A stretch of 13,193 nt of DNA from Schleiferiaceae bacterium (GTDB taxonomy: Bacteria > Bacteroidota > Bacteroidia > Flavobacteriales > Schleiferiaceae). The stretch spans positions 1 to 13,193 of the forward strand of contig JAKMGS010000041.1 of the NCBI GenBank assembly GCA_022424815.1, read 5' to 3'. Position numbers and translations under genes: made by a program. Every line of letters starts with the position of its first letter. The first letter of the stretch is position 1. Below, one piece after another: positions 6,643 through 13,193 of the stretch. Under the pieces are notes generated by a model, which worked only from the letters and a program-made list of their open reading frames with translations, made no database searches and was not told the DNA's origin.

Positions 6643-7551
6643 TTACAGGTTTAAGGCCACGGCGGTCCCTACACAAAAGAGCAAGGTCATCATTGCCATG
6701 GGCTTTAATAATTGGTCCAATTCCATCGGCTCCATCGCCTTGGTAAAAGGCTTGAACACCACACGCGAGAGCAATAATCCGAAGAAAATATGAAACACGA
6801 GCAGGGCCTGATTTCCATCCAGAAGCGCCCAAGACAGGGCAAATACTAAACTCAACACATTGCCTATCATCAGTAAGGCTTTGAAATAACCGCGGCCCCA
6901 TTTCTTGCCCATACGCACCACCAAGGTCCTTTTGCCGGCCTTGACATCCGTATCCACATCTCTGAGGTTGTTCAAGGTCAGTACTGCGGCACTATAGGCC
7001 CCAGCCACCAAGGCCGCCAGCACAAAACTCCCGTGCAACGGCGCATACAAGGCTGCCGATCCTAGCACCCCAACCAATCCAAAAAACAAAAAGACAAAGA
7101 AATCACCGCCACCCCAGTACGCATAAGGCTTAGGCCCCATCGTATACGAGGTCGCAGCAACGACAGCGGCAATGTTCAACGCAAAAAACACATAAAATAA
7201 AACCTGCCCATAGAAGGCCAAGAACACCAATGTCCCTCCGCTGATCAGCGCCAATACCGTCCACAGTCTCACGGCGCGCTTCATCGCCGGGATGGTGATC
7301 AATCCGCTGGCAATGGCCCGCTTCTCACCCGTTCTATGGTCGTCCGTACCGCGCATCCCGTCGCCGAGATCGTTGGCATAATTTGACAATACTTGGTACG
7401 CGAAAGAAGTAAAAACAGCCAAGGCAAAGATGCGCCAATCCACACCATCACTGACCTTGTAGGCCAATCCCGTACCCAATGCAATCACGGCAAAGGCCAA
7501 GGGCAATGTGCGCAATCGAGCGGCGGAAATCCAATATTTAAGCTCTGCCAT
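6643..7551 (-). CDS. menA: 1,4-Dihydroxy-2-naphthoate polyprenyltransferase
   Basis: A UbiA-family membrane enzyme (302 residues) that attaches the polyprenyl chain to DHNA with loss of CO2, giving demethylmenaquinone in the inner membrane. Both aspartate-rich motifs for Mg-prenyl diphosphate are present: N57-x3-D61-x2-D64 continuing to DD at 70-71 (NYANDLGDGMRGTDD), and NNLRDVDTDVKAGKRT (194-209). About eight or nine hydrophobic helices fill the rest, as expected for UbiA proteins, and the N-terminal ISAARLRTLPLA is typical of MenA. The start codon lies 14 bases inside the end of menD, and menC begins 2 bases after its stop. Confidence 0.95.
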   Translation of the reverse strand: MAELKYWISAARLRTLPLAFAVIALGTGLAYKVSDGVDWRIFALAVFTSFAYQVLSNYANDLGDGMRGTDDHRTGEKRAIASGLITIPAMKRAVRLWTVLALISGGTLVFLAFYGQVLFYVFFALNIAAVVAATSYTMGPKPYAYWGGGDFFVFLFFGLVGVLGSAALYAPLHGSFVLAALVAGAYSAAVLTLNNLRDVDTDVKAGKRTLVVRMGKKWGRGYFKALLMIGNVLSLVFALSWALLDGNQALLVFHIFFGLLLSRVVFKPFTKAMEPMELDQLLKPMAMMTLLFCVGTAVALNL

Positions 7552-9109
7552 GTTCCTGGATAATTTTTAGCGCACTTAGATTCATGGACTGTTCCGTTTT
7601 GCAATCAATGACGGTCAATCCCTGCGCCGAAGTAAAGGCCGTGGCCAATTCTCGTTCATTTTCAACACCAACGTAGGCCACATTAAACGCCTTCACTAAC
7701 GAGGCTAAATCCACCTGTTGCGCGTTGGCAAAAATCTTACGTGCTTTCGCTCCTGTACTAGCCGTACCTGGGAGCCAATCAAAGATGCCGCCGATGCCGT
7801 TATTCAATACGCAGATAGTCAGGTTTTGAGGCAATTCCTGCGCATACAAGGCATTGTGGTCATACAGAAAACTTTGATCGCCTAAAATAACGGTATGGTG
7901 GCGCGCTGGCTCAGCCAAAGCAGCCCCAACGGCCGTACTCAAACTACCGTCTATCCCAGCTACCCCTCTATTGCCATAGAGTGCCACGCGTTTGGGGAAA
8001 TAATTAAAATAACGTGCTACAGAACTATTGCCCAGGTGCAATACCGACACTGGATCAAGACAATCTACAATGCCACTAAAAGCCCTCGCATCCGACCAAG
8101 GGACTGCAACTGCGGGACGCCCTTTATGTCGAACTTGAATAAAATTCGTGGCCGATTTCCAGTGCTGCAAGAGATTTGGCGAGTATCGTATATGTTCAAC
8201 ATTCGCATCCAACACATCCCAGCATTGAAACACATCCACATGAACATGCTTTTTAATGCCCAATCCGCGCAAATACTGCTTCGGCTTTTTATTGATCCAT
8301 TGTCTTCCAATACTCAACACCGCATCAGGCTGTAGATGCAGCAGTGCCTCCATGGGTGCAGCATTTGGATGATCCAGTAGGCCGCTCATGGGATCCGCAA
8401 AAAGTGTCCAATCAACGCCTGCATCCAAAATCATTCGAACCATCTCAGATTCTGTCGGCAGCAATTGTCCGGCAATCACTGCTACGGATTCAAACTTGCT
8501 AAAATCAGGCGATGCTACAGCTTCTGGCAGACCATGTTTTGCACAATGATCCGCGGAAAATTCCAGCTGCATGGACTTTGGCGCCTCCCCCTGCTCATAC
8601 AGCGGCTCACGGAAGGCCACATTCAAATGAATGGGACGCATTTCAAAGTGCATGGCTTGAATGGCATAATGAAGGGCCGCTTGTACCTGGTTGTAGGAAT
8701 CCTGCTCATCAATCTGAATACTCGCTGCTACATGCGGTTCGTAAAACTCACGCTGTACGCAGGTCTGTCCCTCGCCTTTATTGACGCGGTCTTTGGGGCG
8801 GTCGGCGCTTAGAACGATAAGTGGGACGTGGCCATAGTAAGCCTCGAGTATGGCCGGATAATAATTGGCTAATGCACTTCCAGAGGTACAACAAACTGCT
8901 ACCGGAGTTCCGGTCACCTGACTACGTCCTAAGGCATGAAAAGCGGCGCTGCGCTCATCGCCAAGAACCATCATTTCGAAAGTCCCTAGGGCTTCGGCAG
9001 CAATGATTAAAGGCGCATTGCGAGAGCCGGGAGAAAATACAATGGTCTTCACCCCTGCCTGAGCGAGGGCTTCTAAAGTCCAATGAGCCGTGTTTTTGGT
9101 GGTTGTCAT
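7538..9109 (-). CDS. menD: SEPHCHC synthase (2-succinyl-5-enolpyruvyl-6-hydroxy-3-cyclohexene-1-carboxylate synthase)
   Basis: A thiamine-diphosphate enzyme (523 residues, slightly shorter than the usual 550 or so) that joins isochorismate and the succinic semialdehyde unit from 2-oxoglutarate, the first committed step to menaquinone. The N-terminal pyrimidine-binding domain has VFSPGSRNAPL (24-34) and GDERSAAFHALG (50-61), where E52 is the likely cofactor-activating glutamate, and the CTSGSALANYYPA stretch (74-86). The C-terminal diphosphate-binding domain has NRGVAGIDGSLSTAVG (380-395), GDQSFLYDHNAL (410-421) and NNGIGGIFDWLPG (436-448), matching the MenD pattern. The start ATG overlaps the menF stop as ATGA (9106-9109 on the minus strand). 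MenA follows with a 14-base overlap. MenB and MenH are not next to it. Confidence 0.96.
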   Translation of the reverse strand: MTTTKNTAHWTLEALAQAGVKTIVFSPGSRNAPLIIAAEALGTFEMMVLGDERSAAFHALGRSQVTGTPVAVCCTSGSALANYYPAILEAYYGHVPLIVLSADRPKDRVNKGEGQTCVQREFYEPHVAASIQIDEQDSYNQVQAALHYAIQAMHFEMRPIHLNVAFREPLYEQGEAPKSMQLEFSADHCAKHGLPEAVASPDFSKFESVAVIAGQLLPTESEMVRMILDAGVDWTLFADPMSGLLDHPNAAPMEALLHLQPDAVLSIGRQWINKKPKQYLRGLGIKKHVHVDVFQCWDVLDANVEHIRYSPNLLQHWKSATNFIQVRHKGRPAVAVPWSDARAFSGIVDCLDPVSVLHLGNSSVARYFNYFPKRVALYGNRGVAGIDGSLSTAVGAALAEPARHHTVILGDQSFLYDHNALYAQELPQNLTICVLNNGIGGIFDWLPGTASTGAKARKIFANAQQVDLASLVKAFNVAYVGVENERELATAFTSAQGLTVIDCKTEQSMNLSALKIIQEHGRA

Positions 9110-10059
9110 TTGAGTTGTACAGCGTCCTTGAGGGCAGAGATCTTGTATTCAGTCTCCATCCACTCATTCAAAGGTACGCTGTCCTTTGTTATCCCACCCC
9201 CTGCAAAGAACTGAATTCCATTGGCATGCCATTTCATGGTGCGCAAGAGCACGTTGGCATAGACCGTGTCCTTCACCCAGGCCAAATAGCCCGTGTACAG
9301 TTCACGTGGATAGGATTCAATCTCATGCAACACCGCCAGCGCAGCTGGGGTCGGCGTGCCACAAACGGCAGGTGTAGGATGCAGAGCCTCCAAAGTCTCG
9401 AAGGCTACAAGTTGACTATTGTCGGTGTTCACCCAAGTCATCAAATGCTCCACAGGTCCGGCCTCGAAGGTGGTCTGCGGCGTGCGGCGCACGTGTCCAC
9501 CGAGGTTTTTCAGGGTACGATGAATCTCTTTGGTGACAAATTTTTGTTCTTCTATTTCTTTCTCGCCCCAATTCATGCCACCGCTCAATCGCGTGCCGGC
9601 CAATGACATGGAACGGAACCCTTGGTCAGTACCCTCCAAGAGTACTTCTGGGGTGGCGCCCATCCAACTGCCGAAGTGGTCGTGATGGAAGGCAAATACG
9701 GTACAATTGGGGAACTGATTGCACAATGATTGGAAAGTAGCTGAGGCATCCGCAGCTTTCGTCGGCATAAAATGTGTGCGACTTAGTACTACTTTCTGCA
9801 CCTGATGCTGGTGGATTTTTTGAAGGACTTGGTTGACTTCGTTTTGGTAGCTCTCTGCGCTTTTATTCTCCCAACCGTCGAGAGCAACTTGGCCAAATTG
9901 ACCCCAAAAATCAGCCTCTTTCATGATTTCATCCTGTACAAAGCCATGTGCATTCCCCGTAAACGCTCTTATAATCAAATCACTCTGACCTAATACGGCG
10001 GAACGATAGCGAATGGCTAGTGGCTGTACGCCGGGGAATTGAACAATCAAGGACAGCAT
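9106..10059 (-). CDS. menF: Isochorismate synthase
   Basis: A chorismate-binding enzyme (317 residues) that converts chorismate to isochorismate, the entry step of the pathway. Family marks: QKVVLSR (88-94) with K89 as the likely general base, GATPE (134-138), SLAGTR (152-157), EIEEQKFV (168-175), LHPTPAVCGTP (226-236), RELYTGYLAW (252-261) and GGGITKDS (287-294). The N-terminal region is short compared with enterobacterial MenF (about 430), which is common in this phylum. Position beside menD favours a role in menaquinone over siderophore synthesis; EntC is the alternative name for the same chemistry. The ATG shares one base with the stop codon of the upstream thioesterase gene (TGATG), so it is probably translationally coupled. 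Confidence 0.94.
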   Translation of the reverse strand: MLSLIVQFPGVQPLAIRYRSAVLGQSDLIIRAFTGNAHGFVQDEIMKEADFWGQFGQVALDGWENKSAESYQNEVNQVLQKIHQHQVQKVVLSRTHFMPTKAADASATFQSLCNQFPNCTVFAFHHDHFGSWMGATPEVLLEGTDQGFRSMSLAGTRLSGGMNWGEKEIEEQKFVTKEIHRTLKNLGGHVRRTPQTTFEAGPVEHLMTWVNTDNSQLVAFETLEALHPTPAVCGTPTPAALAVLHEIESYPRELYTGYLAWVKDTVYANVLLRTMKWHANGIQFFAGGGITKDSVPLNEWMETEYKISALKDAVQLK

Positions 10060-10493
10060 CAGCGGCGTTGTTTGACGAAGTTTAACAACTTCACAACGGA
10101 AATGAGCTCACCTTGTTCGTTTTCTACCCGGATTTGGAACAGGTGAGAGGTACGGCCTTTGTGCAAACACTCTGCCGTGGCGATGAGCATGCCAGTGCGC
10201 GCACTTTTCACGTGATTAGCGCTAATCTCGAGACCTACAGCCGCTTCTTTCGTAGGATCTATCAACATTTGAGATGCAGCAGATCCCACAGATTCTGCCA
10301 AGGCAACGGTAGCACCGCCGTGCAAGATTTGCATCGGTTGATAAACCCTTGAATCCACAGGCATCGTAGCGACCAATGTTCCTGTGGCAGGATCGGCATC
10401 TACGTAGGTGATATTCAAGGTTTCCATCAACGTTCCCTTACAAGCAGCGTTGAATTGTTGGAGGACAGTGTCCCTATCTAATGGGGTATTCAT
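10059..10493 (-). CDS. menI: Hotdog-fold thioesterase, probable DHNA-CoA thioesterase
   Basis: A 144-residue single hotdog domain. ILHGGATVALAESVGSAAS (56-74) carries the HGG and the catalytic glutamate E67 of the PaaI/YdiI type. VGLEISANHVKSARTG (86-101) and LHKGRTSHLFQI (110-121) follow E. coli YdiI (MenI) closely from memory. YdiI hydrolyses 1,4-dihydroxy-2-naphthoyl-CoA, the step between MenB and MenA, so the place at the head of a men operon fits. A broader acyl-CoA thioesterase role cannot be excluded. The frame can start at a TTG at 10502, but the ATG at 10493-10491 is preferred. It would be the first gene of the men operon: its stop overlaps the menF start by one base. A -7 box lies so close upstream that the transcript may have almost no leader. 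Confidence 0.88.
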   Translation of the reverse strand: MNTPLDRDTVLQQFNAACKGTLMETLNITYVDADPATGTLVATMPVDSRVYQPMQILHGGATVALAESVGSAASQMLIDPTKEAAVGLEISANHVKSARTGMLIATAECLHKGRTSHLFQIRVENEQGELISVVKLLNFVKQRR

Positions 10494-10499
10494 TACATG

Positions 10500-10507
10500 C
10501 AAAAATA
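10500..10507 (-). promoter_or_regulatory. Possible -7 box of the men operon
   Basis: On the minus strand this reads TATTTTTG, a full match to TAnnTTTG. No TTG lies 17-23 bases upstream, so the -33 element is weak or absent. By analogy with ffs, transcription would begin near 10495, about 2 bases before the ATG at 10493. Confidence 0.42.
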
Positions 10508-10569
10508 GTATCCTTTTAGGTGGTTGGAAAATCGAATGGAAAAAAAGCCTAAATCCCCGATAACCGAGT

Positions 10570-10577
10570 TAAATTTG
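10570..10577 (+). promoter_or_regulatory. Probable -7 box of the thrS-infC-rpmI operon
   Basis: TAAATTTG, identical to the ffs -7 box and also followed by GC. No clear TTG lies at the right distance upstream. Predicted start near 10582 gives a leader of about 30 bases, too short for a T-box or the long folded thrS operator known in E. coli. GGAG at 10604-10607 lies 4 bases before the ATG, an uncommon Shine-Dalgarno-like site for this phylum. Confidence 0.55.
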
Positions 10578-10611
10578 CGCTTCTGTAACCTTAGGAAAAC
10601 AAAGGAGAAAA

Positions 10612-12540
10612 ATGATTACTGTAACGTTTCCAGACGGCAACCAAAGAACCTACGACAAAGGGACGACGGCTATGGACGTGGCGATGAGTATCTCGCACGG
10701 ACTAGCACGCAATATTTTATCGGGCACCTACGATGGACAGACCATCGAATTGAACGATCCTTTGACCACGGACGGTACGTTGCAATTCTTCACTTGGAAT
10801 GAAGATGGCGGTAAGAAAGCGTTCTGGCACAGTTCAGCGCACGTCCTCGCGCAGGCTATCCTCCACTTCTACCCTGAGGCGAAACTAACCATTGGTCCCG
10901 CCATAGAGAAAGGATTCTACTACGATGTAGACTTTGGAGATGAGATGATTTCTGAAAAGGATTTTGAGAAAATCGAAAAGCAAATGTTGGAATTTGCCCG
11001 TCAGAAATTCGAATTCAAGTTGCGTGCCGTAACCAAAGCGGAAGCCTTAGAAGCCTACAAGGACAACCCGTACAAAACGGAACTCATTGAAAACCTTGAG
11101 GACGGCACCATTACCTTCTGTGACCACGCTGACTTCACCGATTTGTGCCGTGGTGGACACATTCCACACACGGGATACATCAAAGCGGTTAAGATCATGA
11201 ATGTCGCCGGTGCCTACTGGCGCGGTGATGAGAATAATCCACAGTTGACTCGTGTATATGGGGTGAGCTTCATGAAAGCCGGCGAACTTAAAGAATACCT
11301 GGAGTTGTTGGAAGAAGCGAAAAAACGTGACCATAGAAAACTCGGCAAGGAATTAGAACTATTCACCTTCAGCCAACGCGTAGGTCAAGGATTGCCATTG
11401 TGGTTGCCGAAAGGCGCCATGCTTCGCGAGCGCTTAGAGAACTTCCTAAAGCGTGCACAGAAGAAAGCCGGATATAGCCCTGTGATCACTCCGCACATTG
11501 GAAACAAGGAACTATACGTTTGCTCTGGTCACTACGCGAAATACGGCAAGGATAGCTTCCAGCCTATCCACACTCCAGAGGAGGGCGAAGAGTACTTGCT
11601 TAAGCCGATGAACTGTCCGCACCATTGTGAATTGTACAAGGCTACACCAAAGTCATACAAGGATCTCCCTGTGCGTTTTGCAGAGTTTGGCACCGTATAC
11701 CGTTACGAGCAAAGTGGCGAGTTGCACGGATTGACGCGTGTTCGTGGTTTTACACAGGACGATGCACATATTTTCTGTACACCGGACCAATTGAAGGATG
11801 AATTTAAAAGCGTCATCGATTTAGTCCTATACATCTTTAAAACCCTAGATTTTAAGGACTACACCGCTCAGGTGAGTTTGCGCGATCCAGAAAAACCCGA
11901 GAAGTATATCGGTTCAGATGAAAACTGGGTGAAAGCGGAATCTGCAATCATTGAGGCCGCAGACGAAAAAGGATTGAATACTGTAGTGGAATACGGTGAA
12001 GCAGCGTTCTATGGACCAAAGCTTGACTTCATGGTAAAAGACGCCTTAGGCCGCAGTTGGCAGCTCGGCACCATCCAAGTAGATTACAACCTGCCCGAGC
12101 GTTTTGAACTAGAATACAAAGGCAGCGACAACCAAGAGCACCGCCCAGTAATGATTCACCGAGCCCCGTTCGGTTCAATGGAACGCTTTGTCGCCGTACT
12201 GCTCGAACACTGTGGTGGAAACTTCCCATTGTGGTTAACACCAGAGCAGGTGAAGATTCTACCGGTGAGCGACAAATACAATGAGTACGCGAAAGAAGTG
12301 GCCCAATTCCTAGAAATTTCCGATATTCGCGCCCTCGTAGATGAGCGTAACGAAAAGATTGGCAGGAAGATACGCGATGCAGAAGTATCCAAAACGCCAT
12401 TCATGTTGATCGTCGGCGAGAAGGAAATAGAGAGCGGTCAGTTGAGTGTTCGTCGTCACGGTCAAGGAGACCAAGGCGCAATGTCCAAAGAAGAATTTGT
12501 AACCTTAATTGCGAATGAGATTTCACAATTAATTGACTAA
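10612..12540 (+). CDS. thrS: Threonyl-tRNA synthetase
   Basis: A class II aminoacyl-tRNA synthetase of 642 residues, full length for bacterial ThrRS. Domains in order: TGS (about 1-62), the editing domain with HSSAH (73-77) and CRGGH (179-183) that removes mischarged serine, the catalytic core (about 240-540) and the anticodon-binding domain (about 545-642). The three zinc ligands that recognise threonine are visible: C335 (PMNCPHH), H386 (DDAHIF) and H516 (MIHRAPFGS). Motif 2 is FAEFGTVYRYEQSG to RVRGFTQDD, and motif 3 is HRAPFGSMERF. It is the first gene of the conserved thrS-infC-rpmI cluster. It ends TAA TAG with a further in-frame TAA at 12553, and infC begins 27 bases later in the same frame. 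Confidence 0.98.
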   Translation: MITVTFPDGNQRTYDKGTTAMDVAMSISHGLARNILSGTYDGQTIELNDPLTTDGTLQFFTWNEDGGKKAFWHSSAHVLAQAILHFYPEAKLTIGPAIEKGFYYDVDFGDEMISEKDFEKIEKQMLEFARQKFEFKLRAVTKAEALEAYKDNPYKTELIENLEDGTITFCDHADFTDLCRGGHIPHTGYIKAVKIMNVAGAYWRGDENNPQLTRVYGVSFMKAGELKEYLELLEEAKKRDHRKLGKELELFTFSQRVGQGLPLWLPKGAMLRERLENFLKRAQKKAGYSPVITPHIGNKELYVCSGHYAKYGKDSFQPIHTPEEGEEYLLKPMNCPHHCELYKATPKSYKDLPVRFAEFGTVYRYEQSGELHGLTRVRGFTQDDAHIFCTPDQLKDEFKSVIDLVLYIFKTLDFKDYTAQVSLRDPEKPEKYIGSDENWVKAESAIIEAADEKGLNTVVEYGEAAFYGPKLDFMVKDALGRSWQLGTIQVDYNLPERFELEYKGSDNQEHRPVMIHRAPFGSMERFVAVLLEHCGGNFPLWLTPEQVKILPVSDKYNEYAKEVAQFLEISDIRALVDERNEKIGRKIRDAEVSKTPFMLIVGEKEIESGQLSVRRHGQGDQGAMSKEEFVTLIANEISQLID

Positions 12541-12567
12541 TAGACGTTTAATTAAACAAGAGAAACA

Positions 12568-13110
12568 CTGAGAAGAGGTAAAAGAAAGCAGCCAAAAGAG
12601 AAACTAGCTGCAAATCACAGAATAAACGACAAGATTAGAGTGCCAAAAATTCGTCTTGTTGGCGAGAATGTTGAGCCAGGTGTATACAACACTAGAGACG
12701 CCATGCGATTGGCAGATGATCAAGATTTGGATTTGGTAGAAATTTCTCCAAATGCAGATCCACCGGTTTGTAAAATCATCGACTACAGCAAATTCATGTA
12801 CGACCAACGCAAAAAGCAAAAAGAGCTTGCTGCAAAGGCTGTGAAGGTTGTCATTAAAGAAATCCGTTTTGGTCCTAATACCTCTGACCACGATTATGAA
12901 TTCAAAAGAAAGCACGCCATAGAGTTTTTGCAAAGTGGCGCAAAAGTCAAGGCTTTTGTTTTCTTCCGTGGACGCTCGATTGTGTTCAAAGACAAAGGCG
13001 AAATTTTGCTCCTTCGTTTGGCACAAGACCTTGAAGAATATGGAAAGGTAGAACACATGCCTTCTATGGATGGTAAGAAGATGAACCTTACCATCGCCCC
13101 AAAAAAGTAA
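12568..13110 (+). CDS. infC: Translation initiation factor IF-3, apparent CTG start
   Basis: IF3 (180 residues) binds the 30S subunit, checks the start codon and initiator tRNA, and prevents early joining of 50S. The N-terminal domain includes the basic start RRGKRKQPKEK, then NHRINDKIR, VRLVGENVEPGVY-like text and DLVEISPNADPPVCKIIDY; the C-terminal domain includes KEIRFGPNTSDHDYEFK, KAFVFFRGRS and NLTIAPKK. No ATG, GTG or TTG lies between the in-frame TAA at 12553 and the conserved HRIND motif. The first start-like codon is the CTG at 12568, giving the usual length and basic tail. The GTG at 12640 would remove the first 24 residues, including the conserved HRIND-KIR segment. IF3 genes commonly use rare start codons for autoregulation (ATT in E. 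coli), so CTG is plausible. It sits between thrS and rpmI, 27 bases from each. Confidence 0.93.
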   Translation: MRRGKRKQPKEKLAANHRINDKIRVPKIRLVGENVEPGVYNTRDAMRLADDQDLDLVEISPNADPPVCKIIDYSKFMYDQRKKQKELAAKAVKVVIKEIRFGPNTSDHDYEFKRKHAIEFLQSGAKVKAFVFFRGRSIVFKDKGEILLLRLAQDLEEYGKVEHMPSMDGKKMNLTIAPKK

Positions 13111-13137
13111 GTAACTCCAATAAATAACAGTTGAATC

Positions 13138-13193
13138 ATGCCAAAAATGAAGACCAAATCCAGTGCTAAAAAGCGTTTCAAGCTTACTGGCTC
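13138..13193 (+). CDS. rpmI: 50S ribosomal protein L35 (partial, 5' end)
   Basis: An ATG at 13138 opens 18 codons to the window edge: MPKMKTKSSAKKRFKLTG. This is the standard start of L35 (PKMKTKSSAKKRF), a small basic protein of the large ribosomal subunit of about 65 residues. It lies 27 bases after infC in the conserved infC-rpmI-rplT order, so L20 should follow outside the window. Confidence 0.96.
   Translation, partial: MPKMKTKSSAKKRFKLTG

Noticed and set aside
6641..6901. An 87-residue N-terminal extension of MenC starting at 6901
   Set aside because: It lies wholly inside menA in another frame and resembles no MenC; the ATG at 6640 is 2 bases after the menA stop and starts a normal MenC.
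7895..8335. A 146-codon open frame antisense to menD
   Set aside because: It has no recognisable domain and covers the middle of an intact menD; a coding shadow.
10494..10502. Thioesterase start at TTG 10502
   Set aside because: It adds only three residues, and an ATG follows at 10493; the TTG also overlaps the probable -7 box.
10494..10611. T-box, riboswitch or thrS operator in the gap before thrS
   Set aside because: The gap is only 118 bases, the predicted thrS leader is about 30 bases, and I see no stable hairpin or T-box sequence.
12604..13056. A 150-codon open frame antisense to infC
   Set aside because: Its protein is not recognisable, and it mirrors a conserved gene; a coding shadow.
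12640..13110. IF3 starting at the GTG at 12640
   Set aside because: It would drop the conserved basic tail and HRIND-KIR segment encoded in frame upstream; the CTG at 12568 gives the normal length.
1..13193. Search for tRNAs, CRISPR arrays, insertion sequences, long repeats or a novel defence system
   Set aside because: Almost all bases are accounted for by recognised genes, and I saw no repeat arrays, transposase genes or terminal inverted repeats.

Overview
The window looks like a chromosomal housekeeping segment from a member of the Bacteroidota, probably the Flavobacteriales. Supporting signs: several intergenic gaps carry the phylum's promoter -7 box (TAnnTTTG); Shine-Dalgarno sequences are mostly absent; a DUF4199-type membrane protein is present; and the TonB-dependent receptor has the N-terminal carboxypeptidase-regulatory-like domain common in this phylum. 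Family-level placement is a guess. No mobile element, tRNA, CRISPR array or phage gene is visible.

Layout, left to right. (1) 1-511, minus: a DUF4199-like membrane protein whose C-terminus runs off the window, in AT-rich DNA. (2) 604-706: the small SRP RNA gene (ffs) with its own promoter and terminator. (3) 768-1424: a small transaldolase, followed by a clear hairpin terminator. (4) 1510-2127: a YciO-type member of the Sua5/YrdC family. (5) 2093-10493: the menaquinone region. On the minus strand, menI-like thioesterase, menF, menD, menA and menC form one tightly packed operon with overlaps of 1, 4 and 14 bases and a 2-base gap. menE lies further along on the same strand but is separated from menC by a plus-strand TonB-dependent receptor gene. 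(6) 10612 to the end: thrS, infC and rpmI on the plus strand, the widely conserved translation operon, whose rplT would follow outside the window.

How the genes work together: MenF makes isochorismate from chorismate, MenD condenses it with 2-oxoglutarate, MenC dehydrates SHCHC to o-succinylbenzoate, MenE activates this to the CoA ester, the MenI-like enzyme would hydrolyse DHNA-CoA, and MenA prenylates DHNA. MenH, MenB and the final methyltransferase are not in the window and must be encoded elsewhere or replaced. The receptor between menC and menE has no evident role in the pathway.

The main observations are an infC gene that appears to start at a CTG codon (12568), a possible near-leaderless men transcript, two convergent gene pairs whose ends overlap with no room for a terminator (one pair shares a TTAA as both stop codons), and a YciO-type protein lacking the usual KxR and SxN signatures. 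I found no convincing new biological system; most of this is ordinary core genome.
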